This document shows positions 1-8,250 of a stretch of 64,000 bases of DNA, piece by piece (the first letter of the stretch is position 1; the number at the start of each line of letters is the position of its first letter). The DNA comes from Cytophagaceae bacterium (GTDB lineage: Bacteria > Bacteroidota > Bacteroidia > Flavobacteriales > Flavobacteriaceae), in the NCBI GenBank assembly GCA_002710685.1, contig PALD01000045.1:62001-126000 (forward strand). The letters run 5' to 3'. Below the pieces are notes generated by a model, which was not told the origin of the DNA, did no database searches, and was given only the letters and a program-made list of their open reading frames with translations. The translations under genes and the position numbers were made by a program.

Positions 1-70
1 TCTCTGCTCAACAAGTAAAAAAGATTGATTGTAATTTGTGCAATAATGTGCCTTTGTATATAGAAAAACA

Positions 71-105
71 AAAAAGCCGCAGGTTTAAATACCAGCGGCT
101 TTTTT
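71..105. terminator. Bidirectional rho-independent terminator
   Basis: A GC-rich stem (AAAAAGCCGC pairing with GCGGCTTTTT) is flanked by an A-run on the left and a T-run on the right, so it can stop transcription in both directions. It lies just downstream of the minus-strand PUR gene and would also end any plus-strand gene entering from the left. Bases 1-70 hold nothing recognisable. Confidence 0.85.
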
Positions 106-136
106 GATGAACGTTTCTTTTGAAGTATCTGCTGTA

Positions 137-520
137 TTAGATATCGTCAAAGCTTACATCCGTAAAAGATTTGGGAGAAGCATCTGCCAGTTCTTCTACC
201 TCTTCTTCTTTTTTCTCTGTTTCTTTTGTAAAATCACTTTGATGGCGTTCACTTATCACTTCTTCTCCCTTTTCATCAAGGATAAAAGAGGTCATCTCGT
301 TGAATATTTCACTGAAACCTTCAAAATCTTCCTTGTAAAGATAGATTTTGTGCTTTTTGTAGTGAAATGAACCATCATCATTTGTGAACTTCTTACTTTC
401 TGTAATGGTCAAGTAATAATCTCCAGCACGAGTGGCCCTTACATCAAAAAAATAAGTTCTTCTTCCTGCTCTTAGTACTTTTGAGAATATTTCATCATTC
501 CCCTGCATTCCGTTACTCAT
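137..520 (-). CDS. PUR family DNA/RNA-binding protein (DUF3276)
   Basis: This 127-residue protein matches the Bacteroidota DUF3276/PUR-alpha family. Residues about 10-95 form the single PUR repeat, seen as the R-R-T-Y-F-F-D-V strand, the Y-Y-L-T-I-T-E-S-K-K strand and the I-Y-L-Y-K-E-D-F turn. The tail from about 95 is acidic and rich in Glu and Lys. PUR proteins bind single-stranded nucleic acid, and the Borrelia homologue is a regulator; the role in flavobacteria is not established. It is followed by a strong terminator and lies downstream of the ABC exporter on the same strand, 73 bases away, so it may be read alone or through. Confidence 0.85.
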   Translation of the reverse strand: MSNGMQGNDEIFSKVLRAGRRTYFFDVRATRAGDYYLTITESKKFTNDDGSFHYKKHKIYLYKEDFEGFSEIFNEMTSFILDEKGEEVISERHQSDFTKETEKKEEEVEELADASPKSFTDVSFDDI

Positions 521-593
521 AATTACATTTTATAGTTAAGGTCTTGTTAACGTCAAAAATGATAAAAATTCTTATTGTGCCAAAATTTTTATT

Positions 594-2345
594 CTATTTC
601 TTTTCCTCGAGCTGTTTTTCATAAAGCTCCTTGTAGTAGCCATCTACCTTGATGAGTTGCTCGTGCTTGCCCTGTTGGATGATTTTTCCATCTTCGAGTA
701 TGATGATGTTGTCAGCATTCTTGGCAGATGATATCCTGTGGCTTACCAAAATCGTGGTCTTGTGCTGTGAAACCTTGTTGATATTTGAGAGGATTTCCTC
801 CTCGGTTTCCGTGTCAACGGCACTGAGGCTATCGTCAAAAAGGAGGATTTGAGGGTCCTTGATAAGTGCCCGGGCAATGCTCACGCGCTGTTTTTGTCCA
901 CCAGAGAGGGTGATACCGCGTTCCCCCAGAATGGTTTCATATCCTTTACTAAAGCCTTCAATGTTAGTGTGCACTGCAGCCGCTTTCGCGGAAGCGATGA
1001 CTTCATCATCACTGGCGTCATATTTGCCAAATTTTATATTCTCCTTGATTGAGTCACTAAAGAGAAAGGCATCTTGCGGGACATAGCCTATGTTGCTGCG
1101 CAGCTCGTTAAGGTTGAGGTTTTTAATGGGTTTGCCGCCTATAAGTATCTCGCCGCCGGTGACATCATAGAGACGGGTGATGAGTTCAAGTATGGTGGAT
1201 TTGCCAGAACCCGTCTTGCCGATGACGGCCAGGGTCTCACCTACGGCCACCTTGAAGCTTATGTTTTTAAGGGCTGTAATATTTGTGTCACTATAGGTAA
1301 ATGTCACATTGTTGAATTCTATATCGCCGGTAACGGGGGTGTGTTCCTGTGTGGGGTTCTTGATTTCTGGTTTTTCCTTGAGGAACTCGTTGATGCGTTT
1401 TTGTGAGGCCTCTGCCTGTTGTACAAGGGAGGTAATCCATCCCACTGAGGCTACGGGCCAGGTGAGCATATTGACATAGATCAAGAACTCAACGATGACT
1501 CCTAGGTCAGGGATGGTGCCATTGAGATATTGCCTACCACCTATGTAGATCACAAGGAGGTTACTGGCGCCTATGAGTGCCACCATCAATGGAAAGAAAA
1601 ATGCCTGTACCTTGACCAGGTCAAGGTTTTTGTTACGGTTTTCTTCTGACAGGTCAGCAAACTTTAATCCGGTCTGTGGCTCTAGGCCATAGGCTTTTAT
1701 AACCCCAATACCGCTAAAGGATTCTTGCGTGAATGTGCTGAGGTGTGACAGATATTGCTGTACCACGGTGCTGCGCTTATGGATCAACCTGCTCAATTGA
1801 TAGATGGCCACGCTCAATATGGGCAAAGGTATGAGTACGTAGAGTGTAAGTGATGGCGCGGTGATATACATGTAGGGTATCACCGTTGCAAAAAGCACGA
1901 GCGTGGTCACCCCGTACATGATGGCGGGGCCTAGGTACATGCGCACTTTGGACACATCCTCGCTTATCCTGTTCATCAGGTCACCGGTACGGTTTCTTTT
2001 GTAAAAGCTAAGGGATAGGGCCTGGTATTGATCATAGACCTCGTTTTTAAGGTCAGCTTCCATGTAGCGCGAAACCACAATGAACATCTGCCGCATCAAG
2101 AAGGTGAAAAATGCTGATAACAGGGCCGCGCCCACCAGCAAGAGCAATGTGATCAACATGTCTTGTTTAAAAGCTCCATAATCACCACCGTTTTTTACAT
2201 AATCCTCGATGGACTTGATCATATCGCCCGAAAATTTGGGCGTTAGTATAGCAAGTACACGGGCAATGATGACGATAAAGAATCCCAGTATCAATCGCCA
2301 TTTGTACTTCTTGAAATACTTGTTTAAATGCTGTAGTTCTTTCAT
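594..2345 (-). CDS. ABC exporter, fused permease and ATPase (MsbA/MdlB type)
   Basis: This 583-residue half-transporter has six predicted membrane helices in residues about 15-315, followed by one nucleotide-binding domain. Visible motifs are Walker A G-K-T-G-S-G-K-S, Q-loop G-Y-V-P-Q-D, signature L-S-G-G-Q-K-Q-R, Walker B I-L-L-F-D-D and the H-loop in L-V-S-H-R. Here Walker B ends D-D-S rather than the usual D-E; this D-D-S-L-S-A-V-D form is common in the MdlA/MdlB and YheI/YheH branch. Such proteins work as homo- or heterodimers that export lipids or drugs, and the substrate cannot be read from sequence. No partner half-transporter is adjacent, so a homodimer is likely. It is divergent from nusB. 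Confidence 0.9.
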   Translation of the reverse strand: MKELQHLNKYFKKYKWRLILGFFIVIIARVLAILTPKFSGDMIKSIEDYVKNGGDYGAFKQDMLITLLLLVGAALLSAFFTFLMRQMFIVVSRYMEADLKNEVYDQYQALSLSFYKRNRTGDLMNRISEDVSKVRMYLGPAIMYGVTTLVLFATVIPYMYITAPSLTLYVLIPLPILSVAIYQLSRLIHKRSTVVQQYLSHLSTFTQESFSGIGVIKAYGLEPQTGLKFADLSEENRNKNLDLVKVQAFFFPLMVALIGASNLLVIYIGGRQYLNGTIPDLGVIVEFLIYVNMLTWPVASVGWITSLVQQAEASQKRINEFLKEKPEIKNPTQEHTPVTGDIEFNNVTFTYSDTNITALKNISFKVAVGETLAVIGKTGSGKSTILELITRLYDVTGGEILIGGKPIKNLNLNELRSNIGYVPQDAFLFSDSIKENIKFGKYDASDDEVIASAKAAAVHTNIEGFSKGYETILGERGITLSGGQKQRVSIARALIKDPQILLFDDSLSAVDTETEEEILSNINKVSQHKTTILVSHRISSAKNADNIIILEDGKIIQQGKHEQLIKVDGYYKELYEKQLEEKK

Positions 2346-2362
2346 TTTTTTTAAACGGGCAA

Positions 2363-2370
2363 CAAAGATA
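2363..2370 (-). promoter_or_regulatory. Candidate -7 element of the ABC exporter gene
   Basis: Read on the minus strand this is TATCTTTG, a match to the Bacteroidota -7 consensus TAnnTTTG, 17 bases upstream of the start codon. No TTG is seen at the expected -33 distance, so this is only half of a promoter. Confidence 0.4.
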
Positions 2371-2460
2371 AAGCAATATGGTGAAGGATGATTGCTCCCG
2401 GACTTTGAATATTATATCAAGAAAATCAAAAAATCATATTCCCAACTTTTATAAAAGATA

Positions 2461-2468
2461 TACTTTTG
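2461..2468 (+). promoter_or_regulatory. Candidate -7 element of nusB
   Basis: TACTTTTG matches TAnnTTTG and sits 71 bases upstream of the nusB start. No convincing -33 TTG accompanies it. Confidence 0.4.
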
Positions 2469-2539
2469 CATCCCAAAGGAAAGGTTGAAAATCCTTCCTT
2501 TTTTAAAGATATTTATCTAACCTCACAGTTCTTTGTAAA

Positions 2540-3487
2540 ATGCTCAATAGAAGGCATATCAGGATTAAGGCAATGCAGGCCATTTACGCACTTCATCAAA
2601 GTGAAGAGCAGGACACGCTTAAAGAATCTAAGTTCTTGCAACTTAGCATAAATCAAATGTATGACCTCTATGTCATACTGCTGGACCTCATCGTGGAAAT
2701 CCACGCACACGCACAAGAGCACCTTGAAATTTCCCAAAAAAAAATATTGGCGACAGAAGAGGACAAGAATCCCAGCCTCAATTTTGTCAATAATGCACTG
2801 CTCGTAAAACTTTCAGAAAACGAGACCCTGCAAAAAGAACTAAAGCGAAGGAAACTGAAGACCTGGAGGCTGGACAATGAATACGTTCACCTCATCTTTG
2901 AAGAACTGCGCGAGAGTGAACTCTATAAAGAGTATTTGGCTGTAGCCAAACCTACTTTTAAAGAAGACCGTGACTTTGTCATTGAGTTCTACAAGCAAAT
3001 CATTGCCCCTAACGATAAACTGTACGACTACCTTGAGGATTACAGGTTGACCTGGCTGGATGACCTGCCCGTGGTGAACACCACCATTGTCATGAGGCTG
3101 CAAAAAATAAAGCCCAACTCACCAGAAAGCACCGTATTGCCCAAGTTGTACAAGGATGAAGAAGATGAGCAATTTGCAAAGGACCTCTACCGTCGCACCG
3201 TGGCAAATACTGAATTTTTTGACGATGCCATCAAGGGAAACACACCAAACTGGGACCAGGACAGGATTGCCATGATCGACAGGGTACTGCTGCACATGGC
3301 CATCTGTGAATTCCTCAAGTTTCCATCAATACCCATCAAGGTAACCATCAATGAGTACCTGGAACTTGCCAAGGAATACTCAACCCCCAAGAGCAGTATT
3401 TTTGTAAACGGTGTCCTGGATAGGCTGGTCAAACAATATCAGCGCGATGGAGAACTGCACAAAAGTGGCCGCGGACTTATAGAATAA
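2540..3487 (+). CDS. nusB: Transcription antitermination protein NusB
   Basis: This 315-residue protein is about twice the length of proteobacterial NusB. The canonical NusB fold is in the last 120 residues, with D-R-V-L-L-H-M-A-I-C-E-F, I-P-I-K-V-T-I-N-E-Y and the L-A-K-E-Y-S-T-P-K-S family motif followed by F-V-N-G-V-L-D. The N-terminal half begins L-N-R-R-H-I-R-I-K-A-M-Q-A-I-Y, as in other Bacteroidota NusB proteins, where a long insert is normal. NusB joins S10 (NusE) on boxA RNA for antitermination of rRNA operons. The next genes, DUF1573 lipoprotein and yajC, are co-directional, and nusB-DUF1573-yajC is a familiar flavobacterial arrangement. Confidence 0.93.
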   Translation: MLNRRHIRIKAMQAIYALHQSEEQDTLKESKFLQLSINQMYDLYVILLDLIVEIHAHAQEHLEISQKKILATEEDKNPSLNFVNNALLVKLSENETLQKELKRRKLKTWRLDNEYVHLIFEELRESELYKEYLAVAKPTFKEDRDFVIEFYKQIIAPNDKLYDYLEDYRLTWLDDLPVVNTTIVMRLQKIKPNSPESTVLPKLYKDEEDEQFAKDLYRRTVANTEFFDDAIKGNTPNWDQDRIAMIDRVLLHMAICEFLKFPSIPIKVTINEYLELAKEYSTPKSSIFVNGVLDRLVKQYQRDGELHKSGRGLIE

Positions 3488-3521
3488 GCCCTCTTATACT
3501 GGTATTTTAAGCGATAAATTG

Positions 3522-3529
3522 TATTTTTG
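3522..3529 (+). promoter_or_regulatory. Candidate -7 element before the DUF1573 gene
   Basis: TATTTTTG matches TAnnTTTG and ends 22 bases before the start codon. The -33 region has no clear TTG. It implies that the DUF1573-yajC pair can be transcribed separately from nusB. Confidence 0.5.
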
Positions 3530-3551
3530 AGCGCATTTAAAAATTTATAAA

Positions 3552-4013
3552 ATGAAAAAAGGAATTATTGCACTTGTTGCGCTCTGCGCCGTTGCATTTA
3601 CATCTTGTAAGAATGATGCTTCAAACAAGGTTAAGGATGAAAACGTTGAAATGGCAGCTAGCCGCGATGCTAACGCCACCGTTTTCCCGGTAATGGAATT
3701 TGAAGAAACCACTTTTGATTTTGGTACCATAGAAAGAGGAAACAGTGTTGAGCACGTTTTTAAGTTCAAGAACACCGGCAAGGCACCTCTTGTGATCACC
3801 AATGCGACCAGCTCTTGTGGATGCACGGTCCCTACGTGGACAAAAGAGCCCGTTCAACCAGGCGAAACAGGAGAACTTACCGTAAAATACAATGGTAGCG
3901 GTTCTAACGCAGTTACTAAAACAGTGACCATTAAATCTAACACCGAAAAAGGTAGTGAAAAAATCACTATCAATGCATTTGTAAAAAGTGCAGCTGCAGG
4001 AGTAGAAGGATAA
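3552..4013 (+). CDS. DUF1573 domain lipoprotein
   Basis: This 153-residue protein has a lipoprotein signal, with a basic start M-K-K-G, a hydrophobic core and the lipobox-like F-T-S-C at residues 17-20. The rest is a single DUF1573 Ig-like domain, with F-D-F-G-T-I-E-R-G at about residue 57 and the hallmark S-S-C-G-C-T-V-P at about 91-98, followed by a beta-rich tail. The function of DUF1573 is unknown. It is expected in the periplasm, anchored to a membrane by lipid. It precedes yajC by 8 bases and is almost certainly cotranscribed with it. Confidence 0.9.
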   Translation: MKKGIIALVALCAVAFTSCKNDASNKVKDENVEMAASRDANATVFPVMEFEETTFDFGTIERGNSVEHVFKFKNTGKAPLVITNATSSCGCTVPTWTKEPVQPGETGELTVKYNGSGSNAVTKTVTIKSNTEKGSEKITINAFVKSAAAGVEG

Positions 4014-4021
4014 TATAGACT

Positions 4022-4312
4022 ATGGAGAATATAACGGGCTTTTTGCCCTTACTGGCAATGATTGCAGTGGTATACCTATTTATGATAAGGCCACAGATGC
4101 AACGCCAAAAGAAAGAAAAAAAGTTTGCCGAAGCACTTAAAAGAGGTGACCGTGTGGTCACAAAAAGTGGTCTTCACGGCAAGGTGCTTGAGCTCAACAG
4201 CGATGGAACCTGTATCATAGAAAGTGGTGCGGGCAAGTTAAAATATGAGCGCAGTGCCATCTCAATGGAAATGAGCGCAAAGCTCAATGCTCCTGTTGTA
4301 GAGAAAAAATAA
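4022..4312 (+). CDS. yajC: Sec translocon accessory subunit YajC
   Basis: This 96-residue protein has one N-terminal membrane helix (residues about 5-22) ending in the family motif F-M-I-R-P-Q, then K-K-E-K-K-F and the cytosolic domain with G-D-R-V-V-T-K-S-G-L-H-G. This is the standard size and layout of YajC, which binds SecDF in the inner membrane. It lies 8 bases after the DUF1573 gene and is followed by a strong terminator. Confidence 0.95.
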   Translation: MENITGFLPLLAMIAVVYLFMIRPQMQRQKKEKKFAEALKRGDRVVTKSGLHGKVLELNSDGTCIIESGAGKLKYERSAISMEMSAKLNAPVVEKK

Positions 4313-4329
4313 TCAGCCTGATGGTTGTT

Positions 4330-4359
4330 AAAAAAGCCGCTGTTTTCAGCGGCTTTTTT
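4330..4359. terminator. Bidirectional terminator between yajC and pepT
   Basis: The stem AAAAAAGCCGCTG pairs with CAGCGGCTTTTTT around a TTTT loop. It has an A-run on one side and a T-run on the other. It serves yajC on the plus strand and pepT on the minus strand. Confidence 0.9.
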
Positions 4360-4383
4360 ATTTGTGTCCCTTTGTTAAAGAGA

Positions 4384-5631
4384 TTATTTGGCTTTAGCCA
4401 AAACGGTATTTTCTGCAATCTTCACGATAACCTCCACGGCCTTTAGCATACTTTCTACGGGCACATACTCAACCCTGCCATGAAAGTTATGCCCGCCCGC
4501 AAATATATTGGGGCATGGAAGCCCCATGAATGAAAGCTGACTGCCATCAGTTCCGCCACGAATGGGTTTGATAATAGGGGTGATGCCCACATCTTCCATT
4601 GACTTTTTTGCGATTTCCACGATATGCATCACGGGCTCTATCTTCTCGCGCATATTGAAGTATTGGTCTTTTATCATAATGCTCACACAATCCCTTTCAT
4701 ACTGCTCATTAAGGTCGTCAGCAAGGCTTTGCAGGAAGTTTTTGCGGGCTTCAAAGTGTTCCCTGTCGTGATCGCGTATGATGAGCTCAAGCTTTGTTTC
4801 TTCAATATCACCTTCAATCCCGTTGAGGTGAAAAAAACCTTCCCGACCTTCAGTATGTTCTGGTCGTTCCAAGGGGGGGAGCGAATTGATAAAATCCTGG
4901 GCTATAAAAATACTGTTGATGAGCTTGCCCTTTGCATAACCGGGATGCACGCTTTTTCCGGTAATGGTGACCACGGCCCCCGCAGCATTAAAATTCTCAT
5001 ATTCCAGTTCGCCTATCTGGCTTCCATCCATGGTGTAGGCCCATTGAGCGCCAAATTTCTTTACATCAAACTTATGGGCGCCCCTACCTATTTCTTCATC
5101 AGGGGTAAAGCCCACCTTTATTTCCCCATGCTTGATTTCGGGATGTTCCAGGAAATATTTCATGGCTTCCATGATTTCGGTAACACCGGCCTTGTCGTCA
5201 GCGCCCAGTAAGGTGGTGCCATCAGTTGTTATCAAGGTCTGCCCTTTGTAATTTAAGAGACTCTCAAACTCTTCTGGCGAAAGCCTTATATTTTTTTCTT
5301 TGTTAAGGATGATGTCCTTACCGTTATATTTCTCGATAAGCTGCGGTTTTACATCAGTACCTGTAAAATCTGGCGTGGTGTCATAATGTGCAATGAAACC
5401 TATGGTAGGGATGGTTCTATCAGTTACCGTGGCGGGCAACGTGGCCATGATGTACCCGTGGTCATCAATGCTTACATCCTGCATGCCCAATGCTTTAAGC
5501 TCATATTCTAATTTGTTTGCCAGGTCCCATTGCTTAGCCGTACTGGGGGTTGAGTCGCTGCTGGCATCGCTTTGTGTATCTATGGTTACGTAGCTTATAA
5601 ACCTGTCTATGAGTGCTTCTTTATGTATCAT
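4384..5631 (-). CDS. pepT: Peptidase T (tripeptide aminopeptidase, M20 family)
   Basis: This 415-residue cytosolic two-zinc aminopeptidase removes the N-terminal residue of tripeptides. M20 metal-site motifs are in order: I-A-H-Y-D-T-T-P-D (His ligand, Asp), L-L-G-A-D-D-K-A-G (bridging Asp), T-P-D-E-E-I-G-R-G (catalytic Glu and metal Glu), T-M-D-G and [10 protein letters not shown]. The length matches PepT. It is convergent with yajC and divergent from pyrD. A CAAAATTA (TAATTTTG on the minus strand) at 5649-5656 may be its -7 box. Confidence 0.95.
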   Translation of the reverse strand: MIHKEALIDRFISYVTIDTQSDASSDSTPSTAKQWDLANKLEYELKALGMQDVSIDDHGYIMATLPATVTDRTIPTIGFIAHYDTTPDFTGTDVKPQLIEKYNGKDIILNKEKNIRLSPEEFESLLNYKGQTLITTDGTTLLGADDKAGVTEIMEAMKYFLEHPEIKHGEIKVGFTPDEEIGRGAHKFDVKKFGAQWAYTMDGSQIGELEYENFNAAGAVVTITGKSVHPGYAKGKLINSIFIAQDFINSLPPLERPEHTEGREGFFHLNGIEGDIEETKLELIIRDHDREHFEARKNFLQSLADDLNEQYERDCVSIMIKDQYFNMREKIEPVMHIVEIAKKSMEDVGITPIIKPIRGGTDGSQLSFMGLPCPNIFAGGHNFHGRVEYVPVESMLKAVEVIVKIAENTVLAKAK

Positions 5632-5722
5632 GGTCAGTAGTTTTGACCCAAAATTAAAAGATTGCCACTAGTGGTTAAAGGGTCTGTTGTTTTTTGGGTA
5701 AATTTTGTGTTTTTCTGCTATG

Positions 5723-5744
5723 GGTAAATAAGCTTATTTTTACC
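5723..5744. promoter_or_regulatory. Dyad upstream of pyrD
   Basis: A perfect 14-base palindrome AAATAAGCTTATTT (5726-5739) sits inside a longer imperfect GGT...ACC inverted repeat, ending 17 bases before the pyrD start codon. Its position fits a repressor operator or a small 5' hairpin. No known pyrimidine regulator site is recognised. Confidence 0.4.
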
Positions 5745-5760
5745 ACACATTTTCTTCAAC

Positions 5761-6783
5761 ATGTATAAATCGCTCATACGTCCTTTGTTGTTCAAGTTTG
5801 ATCCAGAGGCCGTGCACCATTTTAGTTTTAAAGCCATAAAAGTAGCTCACAAGCTTGGACTGGGCGGTGTGCTGAAGTCCATGTATAACCTGGAGCATCC
5901 CGTACTTGAACGGGAGGTTTTTGGGCTTAAATTTAAAAATCCCGTGGGTCTTGCGGCAGGTTTTGATAAAGATGCAAAACTCTATCAGGAGCTTTCCGGT
6001 TTTGGTTTTGGTTTTGTTGAGATAGGTACGCTTACGCCAAAATCACAGCCCGGGAACCCCAAGAAGAGGCTCTTTCGCCTTAAGGCAGATAAAGCCATCA
6101 TCAACAGGATGGGGTTTAATAATGGGGGTGTGGACGAAGCCGTGGAACGGCTCAAGAAAAATACAGGTGTCTTGATAGGCGGAAACATAGGCAAGAACAA
6201 GGTGACGCCCAATGAAAATGCGGTAGATGACTATGTGTACTGCTTTAAAGCGCTTTTTCCTCATGTGGATTATTTTGTGGTGAACGTGAGTTCGCCCAAT
6301 ACACCCGGACTACGCGAACTGCAGGACAAAGAACCCTTGCTCAGGCTGCTCATCAAGTTGCAATCGCTCAACATCACGATGCAAAAGCAAAAACCCATCC
6401 TGCTCAAGATTGCCCCAGACCTTACTGATGATCAATTGCTCGATATTATCAACATTGTGCAAGAGAGCAAGATTGCCGGGGTCATTGCCACAAATACCAC
6501 GATAGACAGAGAAGGTCTTACCTCGCCTGCAAAAGAAGAGGCGGGTGGCCTGAGTGGAAAACCACTGACCGCACGTTCTACCGAGGTCATTAAATTTTTA
6601 AAAACTAAAAGCAACGGGAGTTTTCCCATTATCGCCGTGGGCGGAATCTTCACGCCTCAGGATGCTTATGAAAAACTACAAGCAGGAGCAGACCTCGTGC
6701 AGGTGTACACGGGTTTTATCTATGAAGGGCCTGCGGTGGTCAAGAAGATCAATGCCTATTTGATTGATAAGCTTACCGCTTGA
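5761..6783 (+). CDS. pyrD: Dihydroorotate dehydrogenase (quinone), class 2
   Basis: This 340-residue enzyme oxidises dihydroorotate to orotate in pyrimidine synthesis and passes electrons to membrane quinone. The N-terminal 35 residues form the amphipathic helix pair typical of class 2 enzymes. Motifs include [13 protein letters not shown], the [11 protein letters not shown] loop with the class 2 catalytic Ser, A-T-N-T-T and the FMN phosphate-binding A-V-G-G-I-F plus Q-V-Y-T-G-F. It stands alone on the plus strand with a palindrome just upstream. Confidence 0.95.
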   Translation: MYKSLIRPLLFKFDPEAVHHFSFKAIKVAHKLGLGGVLKSMYNLEHPVLEREVFGLKFKNPVGLAAGFDKDAKLYQELSGFGFGFVEIGTLTPKSQPGNPKKRLFRLKADKAIINRMGFNNGGVDEAVERLKKNTGVLIGGNIGKNKVTPNENAVDDYVYCFKALFPHVDYFVVNVSSPNTPGLRELQDKEPLLRLLIKLQSLNITMQKQKPILLKIAPDLTDDQLLDIINIVQESKIAGVIATNTTIDREGLTSPAKEEAGGLSGKPLTARSTEVIKFLKTKSNGSFPIIAVGGIFTPQDAYEKLQAGADLVQVYTGFIYEGPAVVKKINAYLIDKLTA

Positions 6784-6832
6784 TGTATATTCAATTTTTA
6801 GAAAAGCAAGTTCATTGACCATTTGTTTTACC

Positions 6833-6864
6833 GGCGGCATTCGCATATAGTTATTGTATATTTG
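6833..6864 (+). promoter_or_regulatory. Promoter of the HMG-CoA lyase gene
   Basis: TTG at 6833-6835 and TATATTTG at 6857-6864 are separated by 21 bases, a good match to the Bacteroidota housekeeping promoter (TTG, 17-23 bases, TAnnTTTG). Predicted transcription start is about 6868, giving a leader of about 14 bases. Confidence 0.7.
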
Positions 6865-6881
6865 AGTACTGCTAGTAATGT

Positions 6882-7748
6882 ATGTCAAACGATGTAAAGA
6901 TTATAGAATGTCCACGCGATGCCATGCAAGGTATCAAGGATTTTATTCCCACTGCGGCCAAAACGCAATACCTGCAATCGCTGTTGCGCTGCGGTTTTGA
7001 TACGCTAGATTTTGGCAGTTTTGTTTCGCCGCGCGCCATCCCTCAAATGGCAGATACGGCACAGGTGCTGCAAGCACTTGACCTAGGCAATACACAGACG
7101 AAGCTGCTGGCCATCGTGGCCAATGCCCGTGGAGCTCAAGATGCCTGCCGGTTTCCAGAAATTGATTTTTTGGGCTATCCATTTAGTATTTCAGAGAACT
7201 TCCAGATGCGCAACACGCACAAGACCATTGCGCAGAGCGTGGAGGTGCTGGAAGAGATTTTGGCCCTGGCCAAAAACAACAATAAAGAAGTCGTCGTGTA
7301 CATAAGTATGGGTTTTGGTAATCCATATGGAGACCCATGGAGCGTGGAAATAGTAGGCCAGTGGACGGAAAGATTGGCAAACATGGGAGTGAAGATCCTA
7401 TCCCTTTCAGATACTGTGGGGACATCAACACCAGAGGTTATCGACTATCTTTTTAAGGGGTTGATACCTAAATTTCCTGAAGTCGAGTTTGGTGCCCACC
7501 TGCACACCACGCCCACCACATGGTTTGAAAAGGTAGATGCGGCTTATAAAGCCGGATGCCGCAGGTTTGATGGTGCCATTCAAGGCTTTGGTGGCTGCCC
7601 CATGGCAAAGGATGAACTTACCGGTAATATGCCCACGGAGAAGATGCTGTCCTATTTTGCTTCCGCGAAAGCGAGCACGGGGGTACGCACCATGAGTTTT
7701 GAATCTTCTCATAACGAGGCCACCAAGATTTTCTCAACCTATCATTAA
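6882..7748 (+). CDS. Hydroxymethylglutaryl-CoA lyase
   Basis: This 288-residue TIM-barrel enzyme cleaves HMG-CoA to acetyl-CoA and acetoacetate, the last step of leucine breakdown. It has the substrate Arg near the N-terminus in C-P-R-D-A-M-Q-G, the metal-binding H-L-H-T-T, and the active-site loop G-G-C-P-M-A-K-D-E-L-T-G-N, close to the HMG-CoA lyase signature with its catalytic Cys. The first residue of the usual D-x-x-R-D-G motif is replaced (E-C-P-R-D-A-M-Q), as in other short Bacteroidota members. An in-gene copy of the interspersed palindrome (7659-7673) encodes F-A-S-A-K-A-S. It has its own promoter and ends at a terminator. Confidence 0.88.
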   Translation: MSNDVKIIECPRDAMQGIKDFIPTAAKTQYLQSLLRCGFDTLDFGSFVSPRAIPQMADTAQVLQALDLGNTQTKLLAIVANARGAQDACRFPEIDFLGYPFSISENFQMRNTHKTIAQSVEVLEEILALAKNNNKEVVVYISMGFGNPYGDPWSVEIVGQWTERLANMGVKILSLSDTVGTSTPEVIDYLFKGLIPKFPEVEFGAHLHTTPTTWFEKVDAAYKAGCRRFDGAIQGFGGCPMAKDELTGNMPTEKMLSYFASAKASTGVRTMSFESSHNEATKIFSTYH

Positions 7749-7755
7749 TAAAAAA

Positions 7756-7779
7756 AGCGCCAGCAATGCTGCCGGCGCT
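7756..7779 (-). terminator. Terminator of the small cysteine protein gene
   Basis: The hairpin AGCGCC...GGCGCT is followed, on the minus strand, by a run of seven T. It therefore serves the minus-strand gene at 7810-8058. On the plus strand it lacks a T-run. Confidence 0.75.
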
Positions 7780-7809
7780 CCTAAACAAGAGTTTATCAGG
7801 ACTTGTTTT

Positions 7810-8058
7810 TTATGCTTGTGCTCTTTGTGGAGCCCAGTGGCTACACATCATACCGGGTGAAGCCTTTTGTGGGTGTGCACAGGTAGGGCCTTCATATCTT
7901 GAGCAGGTAGTGCAATCTGGATTGTCCTTGAGCACGGCCTTCATTTCAAAGCTGTCGCATGTATGTCTTTCACTTACGTTGATCTCATGTACTTTACAGT
8001 AATCTCCTTCTATCAAGTTGTCGCAGTTTAAGCAACTGTTTCCTAATCTAATAGCCAT
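7810..8058 (-). CDS. Small protein with two tandem four-cysteine modules
   Basis: This 82-residue protein is not assigned to a named family. Its eight Cys fall in two similar blocks: C9-x2-C12-x8-C21-x12-C34 followed by D-S-F, and C49-x2-C52-x7-C60-x11-C72 followed by S-H-W. Conserved-looking His 24, 32, 62 and 74 accompany them. This pattern indicates an internal duplication and two bound metal ions, most simply zinc; an iron-sulfur site is possible. There is no signal peptide, so it is cytosolic. It has its own terminator and is convergent with HMG-CoA lyase. Confidence 0.8.
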   Translation of the reverse strand: MAIRLGNSCLNCDNLIEGDYCKVHEINVSERHTCDSFEMKAVLKDNPDCTTCSRYEGPTCAHPQKASPGMMCSHWAPQRAQA

Positions 8059-8161
8059 TTTTTCTAGTTTTTAAGTTTACTTAAAAGTACAATGACATAC
8101 ATCTAGAAACAATATAAATAGCTTGTTTTCAATTGTTTATATTTGGATTTATTTAAAATAA

Positions 8162-8188
8162 GATTCCCTGCCGGTAGGGCAGGGAATC
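8162..8188. terminator. Strong hairpin downstream of the HmuY-TonB receptor operon
   Basis: GATTCCCTGCC pairs perfectly with GGCAGGGAATC around a GGTAG loop. On the minus strand it is followed by a T-rich stretch, fitting a terminator of the haem receptor operon. A second weaker inverted repeat (TTCCCTGG with CCAGGGAA, 8195-8231) lies between it and the stop codon. Confidence 0.6.
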
Positions 8189-8250
8189 AGCTTTCTTCCC
8201 TGGTTAAAACATTAACTAAACTCCAGGGAACTAACTAACAAGTAATTAAA

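Noticed and set aside
549-593. Second sigma-54 promoter (TTGGCAC on the minus strand near 570)
   Set aside because: The -24-like TTGGCAC is there, but the required TTGC at the -12 position is absent.
4624-5211. 195-codon plus-strand open frame inside pepT
   Set aside because: Antisense to catalytic motifs of peptidase T; no family features.
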